Shown in pieces: positions 43,359 to 46,853 of a stretch of 46,853 nucleotides of DNA. The position numbers were made by a program, and so were the translations under genes. Below the pieces are notes generated by a model that ran no database searches, was not told the DNA's origin, and worked only from the letters and a program-made list of their open reading frames with translations. Numbering within the stretch: the stretch's first letter is position 1; the number at the start of each line of letters is the position of its first letter. Source of the DNA: Methylotenera_A sp031422335 (GTDB lineage Bacteria > Pseudomonadota > Gammaproteobacteria > Burkholderiales > Methylophilaceae); assembly GCA_031422335.1 (NCBI GenBank), contig JANOQW010000029.1, positions 1 through 46,853 on the forward strand, given 5' to 3'.

Positions 43359-45137
43359 ATGCTGGTACGTTTTTTAAAATTCACATTAGTCGCTTTTTTT
43401 CTGCAAAGCTGCGCCTTAAATAAGCCTGCGCAGCAGTTGAGCCAAGATTGGCCTAGCTTTGGGCGCGATTACAGCAGTCAACGCTTTTCTCCTGCTACGC
43501 AAATTAACACTAAAAACGTGAAAGAGTTAGCGCAAGCATGGTCTTATAAAAGTGGTGTTTCAGCCAGCTTTCAAACTACGCCCATTGTGCAAAATGGCGT
43601 GATGTATTTATCGTTACCATTTAATCATGTGGTCGCATTGGACGCTAAAACCGGAAAGCAATTATGGCGCTACAATCACGATAAACGCGCTGATTGGAAA
43701 ATGTGCTGCGGCCCAGCCAATAGGGGTGTGGCGGTGAGTAATGGTAAAGTATTTATTGGCACGGTAGATGCGCGTTTAATTGCGTTAAACGCCAAAACGG
43801 GTGCTAAAGAGTGGGATATTAATGTGGTGGAAGGCGCAATCACGACCGAAGGCCAAGATGCACTGAATAAGGATGACCCCAACAGTGCACGCAAAGTCAC
43901 AGGCGGCACTGGTATTGGTATTGCGATGGCACCCATTGTGTATAAAGGCAAAGTCATTGTTGGCATTACTGGCGTGGGTTATGGCTTGCATATTGATAAC
44001 CCGACTGCAGATGCTCCGCTGGGTGCTGTGATTGGCGTAGCAGGGCGTTTTGGCAGACCTGGCTTTTTGGCGGCTTATAGTGTTGAAACAGGTGAAAAAT
44101 ATTGGCAATTTGACACTATTCCACAGACAGGTTGGGAAGGAAAATTTACTGAAACAACCGAAGATGGCGTGACATTTAACCGTGATGTGGTGCAAGAAAA
44201 ATCTGATTTAGCTAAATATGCAGATTCTGCGCGCTTTGGTGGTGGCTCGGCTTGGAGCACGCCTGCGATTGATGCAGAAACAGATACGTTGTATTTTGGC
44301 ACGGGAAATCCAAGCCCACAAATGAACGATATTTCGCGTCCAGGCGATAACTTATATACCGTTTCTTTGGTGGCGCTAGATAGCAACACTGGCCTGCGTA
44401 GATGGCATTATCAACAAGTGCCGCACGATTTATGGGGCTATGATTTGGCCAGCCCGCCAGTGTTGTTTAACTATAATTTAAATGGCAAAAGTGTGGCTGC
44501 TGTGGGTCAAGCCAGCAAAACTGGCTGGTTTTATGTGCACGATAGAGCAACAGGTAAGTTGATAAAAAAATCGGACGCATTTGTGCCGCAACAAAATATG
44601 TTTAAAAAAGCAACATTTGAAGGTACAGTTGTTTACCCAGGTATTTTGGGCGGCGCCAACTGGAGCCCTGTCAGTGTCGATGAAGCGCAACAACGCGTAT
44701 TTATTGCCGGCATCCATGCGCCAATTAAATACACGCTGCACGAAACGCCGAGTAAAGATGGAGCGCCAGCAATCCGCTATGCTGCTAGTGAACCAACGCA
44801 AGACCCGCGCTGGGGCTTGCTCTCAGCGGTTGATTTAAGCACAGGCAAAATTGCATGGCAAAATAAAACGGCACAACCACTCATTGGCGGCGTGCTGGCT
44901 ACCGCTGGTGGGGTGCTATTTACAGGTGAAGGGGATGGCAATTTTAATGCCTACAATAGCCAAACGGGCGAGTTGCTGTGGAACGCTAAATCGGAATTTG
45001 GCGTTAACGCACCGCCAATTACTTATACGATTGAAGGCGCGCAATACATTGCAGTGGCCAGTGGCGGCAACTCAATTTTTGGCTACAAACAAGGCGATGC
45101 GGTATTGGTATACGCGCTGCCTAAGCAAGCTAATTAA
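43359..45137 (+). CDS. PQQ-dependent alcohol dehydrogenase-like lipoprotein
   Basis: A 592-residue eight-bladed beta-propeller of the quinoprotein dehydrogenase family. The N-terminus has a signal peptide with a lipobox-like LQSC (Cys18). Trp-docking motifs, the vicinal disulfide Cys116-Cys117 (KMCCGPANRGVAV), NPSPQMNDISRPGDNLYT, and GGVLATAGGVLFTGEGDG are typical. The spot where family members usually have the catalytic Asp (PHDLWDYD) reads PHDLWGYD, with Gly360 in place of the first Asp. It lacks a C-terminal haem motif, so it is not a quinohaemoprotein. It may be a variant or non-catalytic member. A palindromic terminator follows. Confidence 0.88.
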   Translation: MLVRFLKFTLVAFFLQSCALNKPAQQLSQDWPSFGRDYSSQRFSPATQINTKNVKELAQAWSYKSGVSASFQTTPIVQNGVMYLSLPFNHVVALDAKTGKQLWRYNHDKRADWKMCCGPANRGVAVSNGKVFIGTVDARLIALNAKTGAKEWDINVVEGAITTEGQDALNKDDPNSARKVTGGTGIGIAMAPIVYKGKVIVGITGVGYGLHIDNPTADAPLGAVIGVAGRFGRPGFLAAYSVETGEKYWQFDTIPQTGWEGKFTETTEDGVTFNRDVVQEKSDLAKYADSARFGGGSAWSTPAIDAETDTLYFGTGNPSPQMNDISRPGDNLYTVSLVALDSNTGLRRWHYQQVPHDLWGYDLASPPVLFNYNLNGKSVAAVGQASKTGWFYVHDRATGKLIKKSDAFVPQQNMFKKATFEGTVVYPGILGGANWSPVSVDEAQQRVFIAGIHAPIKYTLHETPSKDGAPAIRYAASEPTQDPRWGLLSAVDLSTGKIAWQNKTAQPLIGGVLATAGGVLFTGEGDGNFNAYNSQTGELLWNAKSEFGVNAPPITYTIEGAQYIAVASGGNSIFGYKQGDAVLVYALPKQAN

Positions 45138-45163
45138 AATAAAATTAATAGTCTTTATTTAAC

Positions 45164-45207
45164 TGCCCTGTAAGCCAATATCCATGCGCCTTGCAGGGCA
45201 TCTATTT
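45164..45207. terminator. Palindromic terminator, intergenic copy of the dispersed repeat
   Basis: TGCCCTGTAAG at 45164-45174 pairs with CTTGCAGGGCA at 45190-45200 (one G-U pair) around a 15-nt loop that holds the core AATATCCATGC, in the convergent gap between the PQQ gene and the ion channel gene. A T-rich tail follows (TCTATTT). It has the same arms and core as the copy at 4387, 41 kb away. Confidence 0.85.
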
Positions 45208-45229
45208 CGCACTGTATTTAAATTAATTA

Positions 45230-45892
45230 CTATTTTGCTTTTGTGCTGGCGGCTAATCCCACCAAGTGCGAAACCACAATGGTAATGTACATGACGCCGC
45301 TAAACATTTGAAGAGAGGCGATGGCGCGTGATTGCGGGCTGACCGGTAATAAGTCGCTAAGGCCAGTGCCAGATTGCACACTAAAGCTAAAAAATAGCAG
45401 CTCTATCCAGCTGCGGTACTGTGTAGCTGCTGCACCACCCGAGATACTATTTGGGTAAGTTTGCTGGCATACCGAGTACACCAGCGCAAAACCCCACACC
45501 AGTAGCGTAAAGGTGGCGCCTGCGGCATAAAGCTCATCCAAAGTTACAATATCGTCTTTAAACATATACATAACCAAACTAATGGCAGCGTAAAAATATA
45601 GCAAACTTTCAAAGGCGTGCGCCCAAACTAATAATTGAGATAGCCCGCCGAATAAGGCTAGCAGCGATGTGCCGATAGAGGCTGAAACCAACACAAAGCC
45701 TATCCAGTTGGTGGCAGGCGAGCGATAAACTGTCCAAACCGCTAAAATGGGCACGATTAAGCCTAAACAATTAAAAATAAGGTGACTTAGCTGCGAATCT
45801 GTCATAAAGCCGTAAAACAGTACGCTAATGAGCTGCACGCAAAGCAACATGGCAAAAGGATATCGCTTAAGAAATGAGATGGTTACTTGCAT
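45230..45892 (-). CDS. Ion-channel-like membrane protein with altered selectivity filter
   Basis: A 220-residue membrane protein with about six hydrophobic segments. The C-terminal third resembles the two-helix pore module of potassium channels (Ion_trans_2): ELLFFSFSVQSGTGLSDLLP then QMFSGVMYITIVVSHLVGL. Where potassium channels have TVGYGD, this has QSGTGLSD, so selectivity may differ or be lost. It lies next to the nitrate reductase gene on the same strand, but an 81-bp gap and no known link make a shared role uncertain. Confidence 0.75.
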   Translation of the reverse strand: MQVTISFLKRYPFAMLLCVQLISVLFYGFMTDSQLSHLIFNCLGLIVPILAVWTVYRSPATNWIGFVLVSASIGTSLLALFGGLSQLLVWAHAFESLLYFYAAISLVMYMFKDDIVTLDELYAAGATFTLLVWGFALVYSVCQQTYPNSISGGAAATQYRSWIELLFFSFSVQSGTGLSDLLPVSPQSRAIASLQMFSGVMYITIVVSHLVGLAASTKAK

Positions 45893-45973
45893 AATGATGT
45901 TTGACTTTTTATTTTTAAGCCCCTACTTTATAAGGCTAAGCTTGATTTTGCAAGTGTTGTGCGCTTGCACTTT

Positions 45974-46853
45974 TTAAAACTTGGCGTGCGTTTGCACCAG
46001 GCGTTTTAGCTCTGGCTTGCACGATCCGCATTCGGTGCCGCATTTGAGTTTGTTTTGCAGGGTGATTAAATCGGCACCTAGTTGAATGTTACCGATAATT
46101 TCATTTTCAGAGACATCTAAGCAGCTACAGATAATTTTGCCGCGACCATGCTGGCCTGTAGGTGGCGCCGATATTGGTGCTAGCGCCCAACGGCTGAACG
46201 CTTTGTAATGGTCGGCATCTTTAAATTGGCCTGTTGTCATCACTTCTTTTAGCCAATCGCTGGCCAGCGTTTCACCCATCAGCCGCACGCCAGTGACTTC
46301 CATTTTGCCATTGTTGTTTTCTACCAAAATACGTTTGCTAATACAACGCTTGGCATCGTCATAATTTAGGCAGGGCGATTCATCAGTCATGCCTAAAATT
46401 GCATCAATTTGTGCAATCAGCGCTGCATCTGGTGCAGTTTCATGTGCCGCGCGCAAAATTAACAAACCGGCTTTGTTGCTAGCGGTTGCGCGTCCAAATA
46501 GCCCGCAACTGGCATAAGTAAATTGTGGCATCAGTGCGCGTATTTTGGTCAGCAAGTTAAGGTCTTGGCAGCTGCGTAAAATAGTCATACGCCAAGGCAG
46601 TTCTAGTTTTTCCAGTTTAACTGCGGTGTGTTTAAGCTCAGGCTGTTTAGAGGTTTTATCAAAGTTGGGTGGCATTAATGCATTTACACCTAAGCCGTTC
46701 ATAAATTGGCTGCCCCAGTGCATGGCGATAAATGTTTGTGCTGGTTTTACTTCATCGCTCATTTGCGCTGGTAAAACTAAATTGCCACGTTTATTACTAA
46801 CCTTAACAATGTCGCCATTTTTTATACTGCGGCGCATCATATCGTCACTACTC
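45974..46853 (-). CDS. Assimilatory nitrate reductase, C-terminal part (cut by window edge)
   Basis: The reading frame continues to the window end (upstream codons are open), so the N-terminus and molybdopterin catalytic core are missing. What is seen is the molybdopterin dinucleotide-binding domain (RSIKNGDIVKVSNKRGNLVL, and QTFIAMHWGSQFMNGLGVN) followed by a BFD-like [2Fe-2S] domain with four Cys in CSCLDVSENEI and CGTECGSCKPELKRLV. This is the NasA/NasC layout with a C-terminal BFD domain as found in Klebsiella-type enzymes. It reduces nitrate to nitrite in the cytoplasm. Confidence 0.9.
   Translation of the reverse strand, partial: SSDDMMRRSIKNGDIVKVSNKRGNLVLPAQMSDEVKPAQTFIAMHWGSQFMNGLGVNALMPPNFDKTSKQPELKHTAVKLEKLELPWRMTILRSCQDLNLLTKIRALMPQFTYASCGLFGRATASNKAGLLILRAAHETAPDAALIAQIDAILGMTDESPCLNYDDAKRCISKRILVENNNGKMEVTGVRLMGETLASDWLKEVMTTGQFKDADHYKAFSRWALAPISAPPTGQHGRGKIICSCLDVSENEIIGNIQLGADLITLQNKLKCGTECGSCKPELKRLVQTHAKF

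Noticed and set aside
43712..43735. CAGCCAATAGGGGTGTGGCGG in the PQQ gene
   Set aside because: It encodes the family-conserved CCGPANRGVAV; no inverted arms.
44700..44725. CCGGCATCCATGCGCC in the PQQ gene
   Set aside because: Only about 10 bases match the core and the flanks do not form arms; treated as chance.

Overview
The window looks like chromosomal DNA from a betaproteobacterium, most likely a methylotroph of the Methylophilaceae (Methylotenera-like). This is inferred from three things: AT-leaning base composition, gene orders such as rne/rluC and queG-tsaE-amiC-mutL-miaA, and a PQQ-dependent dehydrogenase beside a DUF3034 outer-membrane protein. It is not proven by any marker gene. 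No tRNA, rRNA, CRISPR array, transposase or prophage was found.

Layout. (1) 1-4432: the N-terminal part of RNase E on the minus strand, a 527-bp divergent leader, then a tight plus-strand operon of rluC, a HAD phosphatase, a Rieske protein and an SppA-type peptidase, ended by a palindromic terminator. (2) 4439-14081: a glycogen/maltodextrin module. glgB and pgi run leftwards; glgC, a GH57 glucanotransferase/amylase, malQ and a ROK glucokinase run rightwards. Together they make ADP-glucose and branched glycogen, break it down to glucose and feed it back as hexose phosphate. (3) 14085-23256: the conserved queG / tsaE-amiC / mutL / miaA neighbourhood, interrupted by two orphan genes (14085 and 21172) and a SUV3-like RNA helicase on the opposite strand. 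(4) 23296-31439: a DUF2157 membrane protein, dapC, an EamA transporter, pilU, a TPR/O-GlcNAc-transferase-like protein, and MnmC present as two separate genes. (5) 31462-41543: a long minus-strand block for membrane-lipid remodelling (two CFA-type methyltransferases, DUF1365, FAD amine oxidase, acyl desaturase, lipocalin, DUF1295, DUF2878, a DUF6134-like protein) and, beyond a YheT-type hydrolase, an ECF sigma factor with a cupin ChrR-like partner. This gene set resembles the singlet-oxygen-responsive sigmaE-ChrR regulon known from other proteobacteria. (6) 41603-46853: an exported truncated haemoglobin, a DUF3034 protein, a PQQ dehydrogenase-like lipoprotein, a degenerate ion channel, and the C-terminal part of an assimilatory nitrate reductase that runs off the window.

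The most unusual signal is a short dispersed palindrome: arms close to CCTGCAAGCC / GGCTTGCAGG around an 11-nt core, AATATCCATGC or AATAGGCATGC. Two copies sit between convergent genes and look like terminators. At least six more, plus a few decayed candidates, lie inside protein-coding genes (malQ, the helicase, mutL, dapC, the OGT-like gene, the DUF2878 gene), on both strands and in three reading frames, without breaking the frame. The AATATCC version has no stop codon in any of the six frames. This resembles the Rickettsia palindromic elements in behaviour and may be an undescribed protein-inserting repeat family.
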